A stretch of DNA of 64,000 nucleotides from Gracilaria gracilis (lineage: Eukaryota > Rhodophyta > Florideophyceae > Gracilariales > Gracilariaceae): assembly GCA_030374805.1 (NCBI GenBank), contig JARGSG010000019.1, positions 62,001 through 126,000 of the forward strand. The letters are read 5' to 3'. Shown piece after piece: positions 10,060 to 20,266 of this stretch (position 1 is the first letter of the stretch; each line of letters starts with the position of its first letter). A program made the translations under genes and the position numbers. Below the pieces are notes generated by a model. That model searched no databases. It saw nothing but the letters and a program-made list of their open reading frames with translations, and was not told where the DNA came from.

Positions 10060-11541
10060 TCACTCTGAGGAGTCTTGGTCGCCATCTTCGTCTTCGTCTT
10101 CCTCCTCACTTTCCTCATCCACAGCTAAGTCTTCTATCAGCCACCTTCGCAAATCATTTCTCTCATTTCGAAGACTATTGTTGTAGTTCGACGCCGCCAC
10201 AACCGCTGTCGTGTATTTCGATTCTCCGTCTTCCACAGGTCTAGGTGCGTCCTCTAACGAACTAGATGTTTCCTCTGAATTCTCTCCCGTTTGCTTTTGC
10301 ATGCGTTCGATTGAGATCACTCTGTCAGGGTCACCATCGCCAACGGATATGTCTGGTCCATCGAAATAGAATGGGGGGTAGCCTTTCCCGGGTAGTCCAA
10401 AGAGCTTGCGGTGATCAACCCGAGATGCGTACGGAGGCGTATCTTCATATATGAACGATCTTTTCGCTTTGGAATCGAAGCGATCATCTTTAGTAATGAA
10501 AATAGGCTCGTAAGGGTCGTCTAGGTCGTGATCTTCCCACAACTTCATGTATGGGTGAACTATCTTGTTCCCTGTATCTACCTGAGGAGGCGGACTCGGT
10601 GCGGTAGGAATCATGGAATGGGCCAACAAACTCCGGCTTTGAATCCGAGGGGGAGGTTTTGTTATTTGCGGGCCTATGTGCAACGCCCGAGGGGATGGCT
10701 TCTGTACAATTTGTGGGTGAATGGGGCGAGTGGAAGTGAACTGATACGGGTTCTGATATATAATCTGCGTAGGGCGCGCCGCAGCTGGAGGGTACGCCGG
10801 AGCCCTTTGTGGTACAACAGTTTGTTGCATTGGCGGGGCAGGGACTGGCTGTGGCACCTGCAACATTTTCGGTTGTGTTACCAACGGACGAGCTGGTCTT
10901 GGTATTGTTGTCGGATGAGACATGTACGGATTCGATCTCGGTAGTTGCGGAGCGGATACGGGCTTGGTCTTCATCCCCTTTGATGGGACGGAATGCCCCA
11001 TGCTCCCCACAATCTCACGTTCCTCGCTTGTAATGGTTCTCTCTATGGCAAATGCGAAGCGTACGTTTGGTAGACCTTCAATAAAGGCGTCAACATGGGC
11101 GACCTGATACATATAAGTGGCAAACGGAGCAGACCGAAAAGCATCGGCGGTATCAAAAGGCCTGTCTATGTCGACTCGAACGAGAAGTCTTCTGTTGCGT
11201 ACAGCAACAACCATATGCTGCAACGGAACCAACGAGAGATCCTTATGAGCTTCAAATGGTTCCATTCTTACCCAATGTCGAAGAAAAAATGCTCGCTTCT
11301 TCATGTCTCTTTCTCGTGTGAGCATAAAAGGGGCTCCTGACGGAAATCCGGCAAACGTAGGGGAACTCCGGTGTTGAACGAGGTTGATACAAAAGTAGAG
11401 ATACGGAGGATCTTCGCAAGACTCTAAATTGGTTGTTAGAGGACGCCATGCTAGACGTGAATCGAGGTCTGTGAACTGACTGCAAAGCTGTTCGTCAACA
11501 GCTATCCGAACTAGACTGGGAGAAATGCTGTACGTGTTCAT
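10060..11541 (-). CDS. Unrecognised proline-rich protein with an acidic C-terminus
   Basis: A 493-residue frame from an ATG, ending 24 bp from the convergent creatininase gene. Residues 1-185 look folded and contain LAWRPLTTN, YLYFCINLVQH, KRAFFLRHWVRMEPFEAHK and VRFAFAIERTITSEERE. Residues about 200-330 are Pro/Gln-rich and disordered (PQPVPAPPMQQTVVPQ). Residues 330-420 contain a mixed region with PPFYFDGPDISVGDGD. The end is strongly acidic (DEESEEEDEDEDGDQDSSE). No domain was recognised. The composition would suit a nuclear regulatory or scaffold protein, but that is inference only. The even codon usage and the long frame make it a credible gene. Confidence 0.7.
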   Translation of the reverse strand: MNTYSISPSLVRIAVDEQLCSQFTDLDSRLAWRPLTTNLESCEDPPYLYFCINLVQHRSSPTFAGFPSGAPFMLTRERDMKKRAFFLRHWVRMEPFEAHKDLSLVPLQHMVVAVRNRRLLVRVDIDRPFDTADAFRSAPFATYMYQVAHVDAFIEGLPNVRFAFAIERTITSEEREIVGSMGHSVPSKGMKTKPVSAPQLPRSNPYMSHPTTIPRPARPLVTQPKMLQVPQPVPAPPMQQTVVPQRAPAYPPAAARPTQIIYQNPYQFTSTRPIHPQIVQKPSPRALHIGPQITKPPPRIQSRSLLAHSMIPTAPSPPPQVDTGNKIVHPYMKLWEDHDLDDPYEPIFITKDDRFDSKAKRSFIYEDTPPYASRVDHRKLFGLPGKGYPPFYFDGPDISVGDGDPDRVISIERMQKQTGENSEETSSSLEDAPRPVEDGESKYTTAVVAASNYNNSLRNERNDLRRWLIEDLAVDEESEEEDEDEDGDQDSSE

Positions 11542-12241
11542 TCCAAAACCGGCCCCAACTTACGTTGGTATCCTGAAGTAAGCAAACCGCTTCCGAGGCA
11601 AGAAATGAAAGGATAGTTTACAGGGGTGATTGGAAAAGGAGCGGCACCGGGGGATAGGTGATACAAAGTTGTGGTGCTCTCCAAACTAAAAAGGTCGTCG
11701 GACTACCGAAGAAGAACAGCCCCGTTTTCCGCTTTCCATAAGGCACCTTGGCAAATTACAATGCACCCATCACTTGTATCAGCTTTTATAGCGCACAGTG
11801 TGACAAAAAGGTGGACACGTGGCAGTCCTCCGCTGCCAATTCTGAAGAACTTGAGCAGCAGAGGGGTTAATTAGCTCCCATACGAGTGCAAATCAAAAAA
11901 AGATCTGCATATTATAAACCTCCGAGGGGGCAGCGATACAGATGGTTCATGGGTTCCTTCTGCTCGGCTACGAAAAATGTCTGGAAAACACAGAAATGTA
12001 CACATGCACAGAACCAATGTCCGTCGGCGGTGGCCTGGGATGCTGCGGAATCCGCAGTGCGGATCATGCTCATCCTTCATTAGCGTACTCTCAACTTCGA
12101 CAGTAGTAGTTCACATTTCTTCCCCATTGAGTACGAAGGCGGAGCTGAAGTGAGCAGCGTTCACTAATATTCGCCCAAGCAACGTTTTTTTGGGGAGCCG
12201 TTTCTTTCTTCTCAAGACGGACAGGAAGAGGCATTCAAAGA
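11542..12241. promoter_or_regulatory. Divergent promoter region, no gene seen
   Basis: These 700 bp separate the divergent start codons of the proline-rich unknown and the DDX56/Dbp9 helicase, so they should hold both promoters. Short frames here show no recognisable product, and no clear TATA box, repeat or RNA gene was seen. Confidence 0.4.
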
Positions 12242-14503
12242 ATGACGAAGAAGCAAAGGAGAGTATCATTTGTTTTGCCAGAGAAGGACGAGGAATCCGC
12301 ACAAGAGCAGGAAGTAAGCGTTAGCTATGCAAACGAGATTGAGTTTGATGATGACGTCGAGACCGCTCCTCCGATTGACAAAGCAGACTCCGATGAAGAG
12401 CAAGGGGATGAAAGTGAAGGTGAACAGAACGAACCGAGTTTAGAATCCAAGGGAAAGAGCTCCTTGACAGAAAGAATGCATAAAAGGAAGGACTCGAGAA
12501 AACGCTCCACGGTCAAGAAGCGCGAAAGGGGAACCAAACGCCATGTGTCCCACTTATCTACTGAAGATAGAAAGGATGAAGATGAGAGCGATAAAACGGA
12601 CAGCAGTACCAGTTCATCAGATGGAGCCGATAAATCCGAGGAATCCGATGAAGACGAGAGTTCAGAGAGCTCCGATTCCACTTCGAACGCCAGCAGCGAT
12701 TCGGAATCCGAGTCAAGCGAAGACGAGAAGCAAGAAAACATAGAGAAAGCGCCCTCACCAATTAAGATATTTACCGAAATGGGACTGGATCCCCGCCTGC
12801 AACGTGCGATTGAGAGAATGCAATGGAGGAAACCAACACCGATTCAATCGGCGGTTATACCAGCTGCTCTTCACGGCAGAGATGTACTAGTGAGTTCTCC
12901 AACGGGATCTGGAAAGACAGCCGCGTATGCCGTGCCAGTCGTGCAACACATCTGTAAAACGGCTTCTGTTGCGCAGGGACTTCGGGCTGTTGTTCTGGTT
13001 CCGACTCGTGAACTTGTTCATCAGGTGGCATCGGTGTTGAAGAGTTTGTGCAAGTACATCGATGGTATCCACATCGGGGCCCTAACTGGATCCTATTCAA
13101 GCAACCGTGGGAAGAGCGGAAACAAGAAGGACGGAGATAAATCTGCGTTTGCTCTTTCTGCTGATGTTCTGGTCGGTACACCAGCTGCCATAGTGTCTGC
13201 GGCGGGAACAGGATTGGAGAACAGATTATCCACAGTAGAATTTGTGGTTGTCGATGAAGCCGATCTGGTTCTCAGCTACGGATACGAACAAGACGCAAGG
13301 GCAGCTCTTTCCAAAGTGCCAATGAGCGCGCAGTCAATGTTGCTGAGCGCGACACTGGAGGCTGAAGGTATGGACAAGTTCAAGAAAGTGATTCTTCGGC
13401 GCCCATTAACCATCAAGATATCAGCCAGTGATTGTATTCAAGAAAATGAGTCTGCTGGCGCAACACACTATTACGCCAGACTGAAGATCCATAGGGATCG
13501 ATACCTTGTTGCTTATGCGATCCTCAGACTAAACGTGATCACGGGAAAGGTGTTGATATTCGTAAATCACATCAGCACAGCTTTCCGCCTGAAACTGTTC
13601 CTGGACCAGTTTAAAGTGAAGAGTGCTGTGCTAAATTCGGAGCTTCCGACGAATTCGCGAGTTCACTGTGTTGACCAGTTCAACGCGGGGGTGTTTGACA
13701 TTCTCATCGCTACTGATGAGGCGCAGGACGAAGAACGTGCAGATGAAAAACAGCATGGAAAGAAGGAAAAGCGATCTCGGAAGAGAAAACGGAAGGACTC
13801 TGAATTTGGCTTGTCGCGTGGAGTAGACTTTAGAGATGTAGCGGCTGTTTTCAACTTTGACGTGCCGAAGACAGCCGGAAGCTATCTGCATCGAGCTGGA
13901 CGCACTGCAAGGGCCGGGAAGAGCGGGACGGTACTGACTTTGATATGCCGCGATGAAGAAGAAGAGGCGGTCAAAAGCATGGGTAAGGAGGGTGGATGTC
14001 ATATTGCGCCGCTGGCTTTTCGGATGGATCAGATTGAAGCGTTTCGATACCGCGTTGAAGACGCGTTTCGACTGGTGACAGACGCGGCCGTGCACGGTGC
14101 CAGGCTGGCGGATGTAAGAAGAGAGATTGTGAATTCGGAACAACTGAAGAACTACTTTGAAGAAAATCCTGAAGACCTGGATGCGTTGCAGCACAACCTA
14201 ACTTTAGCCAAGAACATCCCGGATCATCTTGCACACATACCAGCATATCTGCTACCGCCTGCACTTCGGGGAAGCGTATCAAATGAACCAAATGGGGCAA
14301 AGTTTCGGACGAAGCGAAGAAAGAGAAGGGTGCGAATGAGCAAAGGTGGGAATAAAGGGAAGCGAGGAGACCCGCTGAAGACATTTACAACGAATGGGGT
14401 TTCAGGCAGTGCTCGTGAGAGGTATCGAGCGAAACATGGGATCAAGAAAAGGAAATCGCGGGATGACGGACAGACGATGTTAAAGAAGCGACGAAGACAT
14501 TAA
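12242..14503 (+). CDS. DBP9: DEAD-box RNA helicase, DDX56/Dbp9 orthologue (ribosome biogenesis)
   Basis: A 753-residue protein starting at the first ATG. Residues 1-175 are a Ser/Glu/Asp-rich and Lys-rich extension. The helicase core follows: Q motif (KPTPIQSAVIP), motif I SPTGSGKT (residues 219-226), PTRELVHQ, VVDEADLVLSYGYEQD (DEAD at 338-341), LLSATLE, and motif VI HRAGRTARAG. DEAD-LVLS-GYE, the SRGVDF motif after a basic insert (about 505-520), FRYRVEDAFRLVTDAAV and the C-terminal IPAYLLPPALRGSV are hallmarks of Dbp9/DDX56, a nucleolar helicase needed for 60S subunit assembly. The basic tail fits nucleolar location. The N-terminal acidic extension is longer than in yeast or human. Its 3' end faces the PQ-loop gene 68 bp away. 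Confidence 0.93.
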   Translation: MTKKQRRVSFVLPEKDEESAQEQEVSVSYANEIEFDDDVETAPPIDKADSDEEQGDESEGEQNEPSLESKGKSSLTERMHKRKDSRKRSTVKKRERGTKRHVSHLSTEDRKDEDESDKTDSSTSSSDGADKSEESDEDESSESSDSTSNASSDSESESSEDEKQENIEKAPSPIKIFTEMGLDPRLQRAIERMQWRKPTPIQSAVIPAALHGRDVLVSSPTGSGKTAAYAVPVVQHICKTASVAQGLRAVVLVPTRELVHQVASVLKSLCKYIDGIHIGALTGSYSSNRGKSGNKKDGDKSAFALSADVLVGTPAAIVSAAGTGLENRLSTVEFVVVDEADLVLSYGYEQDARAALSKVPMSAQSMLLSATLEAEGMDKFKKVILRRPLTIKISASDCIQENESAGATHYYARLKIHRDRYLVAYAILRLNVITGKVLIFVNHISTAFRLKLFLDQFKVKSAVLNSELPTNSRVHCVDQFNAGVFDILIATDEAQDEERADEKQHGKKEKRSRKRKRKDSEFGLSRGVDFRDVAAVFNFDVPKTAGSYLHRAGRTARAGKSGTVLTLICRDEEEEAVKSMGKEGGCHIAPLAFRMDQIEAFRYRVEDAFRLVTDAAVHGARLADVRREIVNSEQLKNYFEENPEDLDALQHNLTLAKNIPDHLAHIPAYLLPPALRGSVSNEPNGAKFRTKRRKRRVRMSKGGNKGKRGDPLKTFTTNGVSGSARERYRAKHGIKKRKSRDDGQTMLKKRRRH

Positions 14504-14571
14504 GTTAAAGGGTGATGGGGTACAAGAAGCAAAAAGAAAACAGTGGGGGTAATGAGATTAGTGATAAAGAT

Positions 14572-15232
14572 TTAGACTCGATGAGGTTCAGGGTTGGGTA
14601 CAGTTTCTGCAACTTTGGACAACACTCTAGAGTAGCGTATCCATTGGGCGAAAAGAACGGTGTTAAAACAAGTATTGACAGCAATTCCTGTGAGCATGAG
14701 CGGATCTCGAACCTGTGCTATGGTGGTGAAAATACGGGCACAGTTTCCTAGCAGCTGCAGACCCAAGGTGATGGGTGCCAGCTCTCCAGTGCTCTTTCGT
14801 CTCCAATTGAGAATGATCTGCGGCAAACGGGCGAGGTTGAGGATGGGAATGGAGCACACCTGCAGAAAAGTGGTGATGGACATGGGCACAATGGGCGAAT
14901 ACAAGCAAACGACGGCGAGGACGTAGAGCAGAGCGAGCACAAAGGCCGGCACACGCGGCAGCCTCTCGAAAAACACGATCAAAATAAGAATGACAAAGTT
15001 CTGGATCATGATGAAGACGCCCTCGCCGTAGGTGGAGAAGGGCATGGTGCGGCGCGCGCAATACACGGCCGAGAAGGTGGTGCCAATCGTCTCCAGCGAG
15101 TACATGAGCACGGAAATGCCCGCGGCAGAGCGGCGTCGAATGACGCGCACCACCTGCGGGATCTTGTACAGCACGCTGCCGATGAGCACGCACACGCCCA
15201 CAATGGTGCTGAGCAGCGTGAGCACGCGGCTG

Positions 15233-15271
<39 letters not shown>

Positions 15272-15441
15272 GTGTGCGCCAGCGCGCGCGGCGCCACGAT
15301 GCGCGCGCACGCGCGGTGGCGCGCATCGGCGCGCAGCTGCGCGCGGCGGCCGCATACGCGCAGCGGCCGCCAGCGCTGCAGCGGCGCGCGCCGCGGCGCC
15401 GCCACGCACAGCGCCCCGGGAAGCGGCGACACAAACGCCAT
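14572..15441 (-). CDS. PQ-loop membrane protein, MPDU1-like, probably plastid-targeted
   Basis: Two PQ-loop repeats are visible: VLYKIPQVVRVIRRRSAAG and LNLARLPQIILNWRRKSTG, each in a pair of hydrophobic helices; about seven membrane segments in all. The second half (LQLLGNCARIFTTIAQVRD) follows the mannose-P-dolichol utilisation defect 1 family. The start at 15441 (MAFVSPLPGA) is preferred over the in-frame ATG at 15453 because it yields an N-terminus with an early Phe, then an Arg/Ala-rich stretch, as in red algal transit peptides. Plants also have plastid MPDU1-like proteins; their role is unclear, so a function in dolichol use should not be assumed. A run of about 12 prolines encoded by a GGC tract (about 15234..15268) links the leader to the membrane domain. 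Confidence 0.8.
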
Positions 15442-15453
15442 CGTCGCGTACAT

Positions 15454-15736
15454 TGGCGGGTCGCGGCGGGGCGCCTCCGCCGCCTCTTACCAGCGCGCGC
15501 AGCGCACCCATCGCCAACTTGGGCGTCGCATGCCTCCAGCTTTCACTGTCAGCGGCTCCGGCGGCGGCGGCGGAAGGCGGCGGAAGGCGGCGGAGGCGGC
15601 GGAAGCTCCACGGCGGGAGTGGCCAATGGGCGGCGCGCGTGGCGCAGCGGCGCGTGCGCACCGCACGATTGCGCGGCGAGCATCAGCGGATAATTTGGTT
15701 GGAAGGTTTGCTTTAAATGGCTTTTAAGAGCATGTC

Positions 15737-15777
<41 letters not shown>

Positions 15778-15915
15778 AACTGACTACCAACGGTACCAGT
15801 TGCAACGCCTCTATTGCTCCCGCTACCGCCCGTGTGCTCTCCGCCGCTTGTTGAACGCTGCTTCACCGCCGTTTCCCCGACGTTCCGCTCTTCTTCGCCG
15901 CCGACCGCGCCCAAC
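15454..15915. promoter_or_regulatory. GC-rich divergent promoter with CCAAT box and GAC repeat
   Basis: It separates the divergent PQ-loop and PP2C genes. It contains GGCCAATGGGCGGCGCGCG (about 15621..15639), a CCAAT-type element next to GC boxes, and a long GAC trinucleotide run at about 15736..15777 in the PP2C leader. Long open frames here on both strands are by-products of GC richness. Confidence 0.5.
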
Positions 15916-16815
15916 ATGGTCGCCTTTGCGACCGCCGCCAACGCCGCGGCCCCGGCCGCCCCCCCCGCCGTCGCGCATGCCACGCGCACCTTCGTCGGCT
16001 CGCTGCACCACGAGTGTGACGTGCCCAACCAGGACGCGCACGCGCACCAAGTGTCCGACGCCGCCTCCGTGTACCTTGTGCTGGACGGCCACGGACCCGA
16101 CGGGGATGCCATTGCCATGCGTGCTGCGCACAGCCTCTCCCGTCACGTCGTCGATCGCTTGCAAAAGCTACCCACTGGCCCTGCAAGTACGCGCCACCAC
16201 ACAGCGTTGCGCGCCGCCTTTGCCGCTACCGCCGAGTTTGTCGATACGCAGCCCGCTGCGCTCGCTGCTGGAACCACCGCTTCGGCTGTCGTTCTGGAGC
16301 GAGATGTTCTCACCGTCGCTAATGTTGGTGACTCGGACGTTGTCTTGTGCACGCAGGGGCAGTCTAAGCTCATCAGCTTTCGACATAGGCCGAGTGACCA
16401 CCACGAGAAGCAAAGGATGCTCAAGTGTGGCGCCATCGTCACCAAAGCTTATGTGTGCGATAACAATGATCCGCCGGGCAAGATGATTTCCATCACCCGT
16501 GCCCTTGGTGATCTAGATGTGCGCGCCATCGGCGTCGTGCCACTGCCGCAAATAGCCTCGTACGCCATCCACGATGGAGATTTTTTCATCTTGGCCACCG
16601 ATGGGCTGTGGGATGCACACGGCGGTGTTTCGCCTCAAGCTGCCGTCGATGTTGTCAACAACTGTTTCAAAGCAGGTGGCGATGTCTCTGCTGCTGTCGA
16701 CCAACTCGTTCAAGTGGCTAAACGCAAGTGTACATTACCGATTGATGATCTTACTATCACGCTTGTGCGCCGAAAGCCACGTGAGTCAAGTACGCACGCT
16801 GCTAGCAGCTCATAG
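15916..16815 (+). CDS. PP2C-family protein serine/threonine phosphatase
   Basis: Start chosen at 15916 (CCCAACATGG context); the longer frame opens at a TTG. The 299-residue protein has the metal-binding PP2C motifs in order: NQDAHAH (Asp), VYLVLDGHGPDGD, GTTASAVVLERDVLTVANVGDSD, ITRALGDLD, FFILATDGLWD and IDDLTITLVRR. It is a compact single-domain enzyme. The usual RxxxED motif is replaced by VPNQDAH, a variant also seen in other families. It should dephosphorylate Ser/Thr proteins using Mn or Mg; target and compartment are unknown. The short Ala-rich leader (FATAANAAAPAAPPAV) might be a targeting sequence. It points toward the CLC gene on the opposite strand. Confidence 0.92.
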   Translation: MVAFATAANAAAPAAPPAVAHATRTFVGSLHHECDVPNQDAHAHQVSDAASVYLVLDGHGPDGDAIAMRAAHSLSRHVVDRLQKLPTGPASTRHHTALRAAFAATAEFVDTQPAALAAGTTASAVVLERDVLTVANVGDSDVVLCTQGQSKLISFRHRPSDHHEKQRMLKCGAIVTKAYVCDNNDPPGKMISITRALGDLDVRAIGVVPLPQIASYAIHDGDFFILATDGLWDAHGGVSPQAAVDVVNNCFKAGGDVSAAVDQLVQVAKRKCTLPIDDLTITLVRRKPRESSTHAASSS

Positions 16816-17227
16816 CTGCCTTTTGTCTTTTTGTCCTTAACCACAACACAAGTCAACTAGCTAATCTAATGCCCACTCAATCTTCACGCGCATTCCGCTA
16901 CAACTCACGTACAAATATCCTTCACCACTTACTGCAACACACGACCGCTTGACTTCTAGTCGTTTCGTCACTTGAGAGGTCTTTTGCCAGCAGCCTTTTA
17001 AGAATACTCGTACGCCAACGTGACAGCCGGTATATGTACCTTCGGTAGATAAGCAAAAAGTTGTTATCATGTTGTGTGCTTGTGTACAGTTTTCAATAAA
17101 CACTGTAGATTTTCTTCCGCACACCGCCCATCGCAGATGGCCTCGTCTTCCTCGAGTTAATAGTTGCCGAGCTTGGGATACATACCAGATATATATGTAC
17201 ATTTCATTGCTCAAACCCACTCAAACG
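16816..17227. other. Convergent 3' spacer, no gene seen
   Basis: The 412-bp gap between the ends of the PP2C and CLC genes. It should hold both polyadenylation regions. It carries one copy of a recurrent intergenic motif, TACCTTCGGTAGATA (17037..17051), described in the findings. Confidence 0.4.
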
Positions 17228-20200
17228 CTATCTATACTTCGAGCTGCCGTGCTTACTCTTCCGAGCCCCCGAGCCATGGGTATGCAAATCGGAAAGCGAC
17301 GAGCGTGATGCCATACGAGATCCAATGGGGTTGCGACGGAACTGCTCCAGCATCCGAGATTCCTCCTGTACCCTACGTGCCTTCGCTTCTTTCTCTTGCG
17401 CACGTCTCCGCTTCGCACGTTGTTCAAGCTGAATCGAGTAGTGAATTACCTGCACCCGGCTCACGGTACCCACCGTCATCCCGTCTTGTACCACGAATAT
17501 GTTGTTCATGGACAACATGCGGAAATACCTAATGATCCGCCAGAACGGCGTGTGCGCCGATATCTGCATCGGGCCCATGTCCACATGCTCATGCCCAACT
17601 GCTGGGTCGAAATCCCGGAGGAAAGGAATCAGCTCATTCTCTCGGCTGAATTCTGCGTCGAAAGTACCGTAAGCATTTTCATCCACACCGCCTGGGAAGT
17701 ACTGCCCAAAGTCTTCTCCTATGGCGTCCCAAAGCGCCTTTTGGGACACAGTGCCTCGTAGTCTTCTTCCATCTACGTCACTCAAAAACGCACACGTTAT
17801 CCATGGCTTCCCTCCTTGTGTCAACATTCTGTACACTTCACCTTTTGTGCTCTCTGGTGTGACAAAGGGAAAGTCTTTGGTCATACAGGAGCTAGCCGTT
17901 ACGGACGCTGCGTCGTCGAAAAACTGCTTGTTTTCAGAAGGATATCGTTCCCGCAACCCTAATATAAATGGAAGACGGCGAATCTTGATAAACTCCGAGA
18001 ACAGGTCAGAACACATGTGCTTTGAGACACCGTAAGAAACGATGACACCGATTGCCAGCGGAAGCACGTCGATTGCTTCTCGGGTCAATTCGAGCATTAC
18101 CACAGCAACTGCTGTCGTATGAAGTGTACCTGCGGTTACAGCAGCGGCACCGATGATAGCTGTGGTGCGGACGTCTACCCAGTTCACGAACCAGATTCCG
18201 GAAAAGAACTCTCCAAAAGCTCGGCCAACCAATGCCCCAATCTCGAAAATAGGCATAAATGTCCCAGCTGGGACTGGCATAACAAGAGAAAGCCCTGTTA
18301 AGAAAAACTTCACTATCGTTGCCAGTATCAAAGCGAAGCATGTGTTGAAGTGATCTGATGGAAATGGCTCCCATATTTCAGTCACCCACAAATCCTTCCC
18401 TTTCGTCTTGGTAAACAGCTGAATCACACCATCCTTCTGACCAACAGCTAGAACGCCCCCGACCCAGAACGACACGAACGTATGAAGCATGGCGAAAGCC
18501 ACTAACATGGTGGTCGTCGTGACAGGGGTATTGTTCTTGAAATAGGTCCTTCTAAATTGAAAAGCCATCTTCGTGAACTCAACCAAAGCCGCCCCAACCA
18601 AGCCACAGAGTGCTCCAAGGATCACATAAGTGAGCAGTCTCTGAACTGAATGGTCCTTAAGGTGAAGCGTGACATCAGAGGTAAAAAAGGCAGTCGAATC
18701 AGGTTGTACAAATGCGACAACGAAATAGTAACCCATAATGGAACAATACAGCGCCATAGGGAGCCAATGAATATAATAATAAGTACTCATGATCTCTATC
18801 GCAAGCATAGTACCACCAATTGGAGCACCAAATGTCGCACCAACTCCAGCCGCCATGGCAGCATTCAATGCCTGCAACTGGAAACGAGCACTATTGCCCA
18901 AGGACTCAAACCATGGGATTTTTGCAATCAATGCGGCCGTGATACCACTGATGTGGATGAATGGCCCCAGTCTTCCAATGCTTATTTCACTCGACAAAGA
19001 AAATATGAGACCAATCGATTTGCTAAACAGGGTTCTCCAGTTCAGCATCTTCCTCAACAGAACACCGCTTAGCACACATTTCATTTCAGGAATCCCTGAG
19101 CCAGCTGAATAGTAAGGGGCGATCTTGAGAACTAACAAAAAGCTGGTGGCCAACGAAAGACCCCGTAACCCAGCGAGGGCGAAAATGTGTGCTCGACTGC
19201 CGTAGGAATTACCAAAATGAGATGCAAGACCCGAGATGATAGTCTCAGACAAAAATCCCGCACTGGTGTTGATCATCAAGGCGATTGAAAACGTGCAGAA
19301 ACCTATAAGTGCAAGATATATCCACGCACCACTTGGCATGATAGCATCCTCTTCCGCTGGTTTCCGCCATCCCCAAGCTCCAGGTTCGAAGTTCTCGCGC
19401 CGTCTTTTCCCCTTCTTTCTTCCTTGACTTTTCGAATTCTCGCTGGATTTCACGCTAAGAGCATGGTTAAATTCTTCATCCCAAAAAGAGCCCGTCATAA
19501 AAGAGTTGCGCTTTGAGTGCCCTTTTCGGTATTCGTGGATAGCCAGAAGGGCATCCCTGCTGCTCTGTATGGAAGACAAAGCCTCCGGATTTGTTCCAAT
19601 TGCAGGGGTCTGCCGAAGATGCTGTCTACTCGGAACGGACGTTTGTTCAGCGCGTGCGGGCATAGCAGTAACCGGAGCGGATACAACATCGGCTGGGCCA
19701 AACTTGCTCCCGTTCGCCTCAAAACCATCAACAGCAGGGAATCGCTGTCGCTGCGGTACATCCGGGAAAGGAAAGTGCTTATCGCTTCCGCTAAGGACGG
19801 AAGGAGGGGCGTATGATCCCATAGAAGCTCTAGCACGACTCAAACGGCGTGCTTCCTTTGCTTCAGCTTTAAGCGCACTCCACTGGGGGGCCATGTGCGC
19901 ATCTATTGGAGGAAGAGAGATTATTGAGTCAGAGTTAGAAGTCATCTGGTCCTGATTGTTATGGGGGGGTTGAGCTGGTTTAGTTGGCACATGGGCGCCG
20001 TCGAGCAAGTCAACGATAATGAAATCATCATCTTGTTTTTCTTTTGGACGCTTCTTGGAGCTTGAGTCCGCGCTTCGCGGTTTCCATGATGTTGGTGGCG
20101 GTTGTTTGTTGCCGCCGTTTCGCACGAACTGCTTTTGTTCGGAAATAAGCCATTGCGGAGCTGTTTCTGGGGCGTCCGATACGCTGAGGTTCATTCCCTC

Positions 20201-20266
20201 TAACAGTGCATTTGAACGGGACTGGCGGGCTAGGCGCGGCGAGCCTGCATTCCATGATTGAGACAT
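17228..20266 (-). CDS. CLC-family chloride channel with tandem CBS domains
   Basis: Start at the ATG at 20266 (MSQSWNAG), giving 1012 residues; the longer frame opens with TTG. Residues 1-310 are cytosolic and low-complexity. The channel domain carries the anion-filter motif AGSGIPEMK (about residue 388), GRLGPFIHISG and the GAPIGG...STYYY segment, and PAGTFMPIFEIGALVGRAFGE. Two CBS domains follow (SSCMTKDFPFVTPEST ... and ISAHTPFWRIIRYFRML ...). The gating glutamate (GREGP in most CLCs) is Leu433, and the proton glutamate (second Glu of LFSLEE) is Ile492. Family knowledge says both are needed for Cl/H exchange, so this is predicted to be a channel or uncoupled transporter. The membrane is unknown. 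Confidence 0.92.
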   Translation of the reverse strand: MSQSWNAGSPRLARQSRSNALLEGMNLSVSDAPETAPQWLISEQKQFVRNGGNKQPPPTSWKPRSADSSSKKRPKEKQDDDFIIVDLLDGAHVPTKPAQPPHNNQDQMTSNSDSIISLPPIDAHMAPQWSALKAEAKEARRLSRARASMGSYAPPSVLSGSDKHFPFPDVPQRQRFPAVDGFEANGSKFGPADVVSAPVTAMPARAEQTSVPSRQHLRQTPAIGTNPEALSSIQSSRDALLAIHEYRKGHSKRNSFMTGSFWDEEFNHALSVKSSENSKSQGRKKGKRRRENFEPGAWGWRKPAEEDAIMPSGAWIYLALIGFCTFSIALMINTSAGFLSETIISGLASHFGNSYGSRAHIFALAGLRGLSLATSFLLVLKIAPYYSAGSGIPEMKCVLSGVLLRKMLNWRTLFSKSIGLIFSLSSEISIGRLGPFIHISGITAALIAKIPWFESLGNSARFQLQALNAAMAAGVGATFGAPIGGTMLAIEIMSTYYYIHWLPMALYCSIMGYYFVVAFVQPDSTAFFTSDVTLHLKDHSVQRLLTYVILGALCGLVGAALVEFTKMAFQFRRTYFKNNTPVTTTTMLVAFAMLHTFVSFWVGGVLAVGQKDGVIQLFTKTKGKDLWVTEIWEPFPSDHFNTCFALILATIVKFFLTGLSLVMPVPAGTFMPIFEIGALVGRAFGEFFSGIWFVNWVDVRTTAIIGAAAVTAGTLHTTAVAVVMLELTREAIDVLPLAIGVIVSYGVSKHMCSDLFSEFIKIRRLPFILGLRERYPSENKQFFDDAASVTASSCMTKDFPFVTPESTKGEVYRMLTQGGKPWITCAFLSDVDGRRLRGTVSQKALWDAIGEDFGQYFPGGVDENAYGTFDAEFSRENELIPFLRDFDPAVGHEHVDMGPMQISAHTPFWRIIRYFRMLSMNNIFVVQDGMTVGTVSRVQVIHYSIQLEQRAKRRRAQEKEAKARRVQEESRMLEQFRRNPIGSRMASRSSLSDLHTHGSGARKSKHGSSKYR

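Noticed and set aside
14663-15661. 332-codon His/Arg/Ala-rich frame overlapping the PQ-loop gene
   Set aside because: Alternate-frame shadow of the GC-rich PQ-loop gene.
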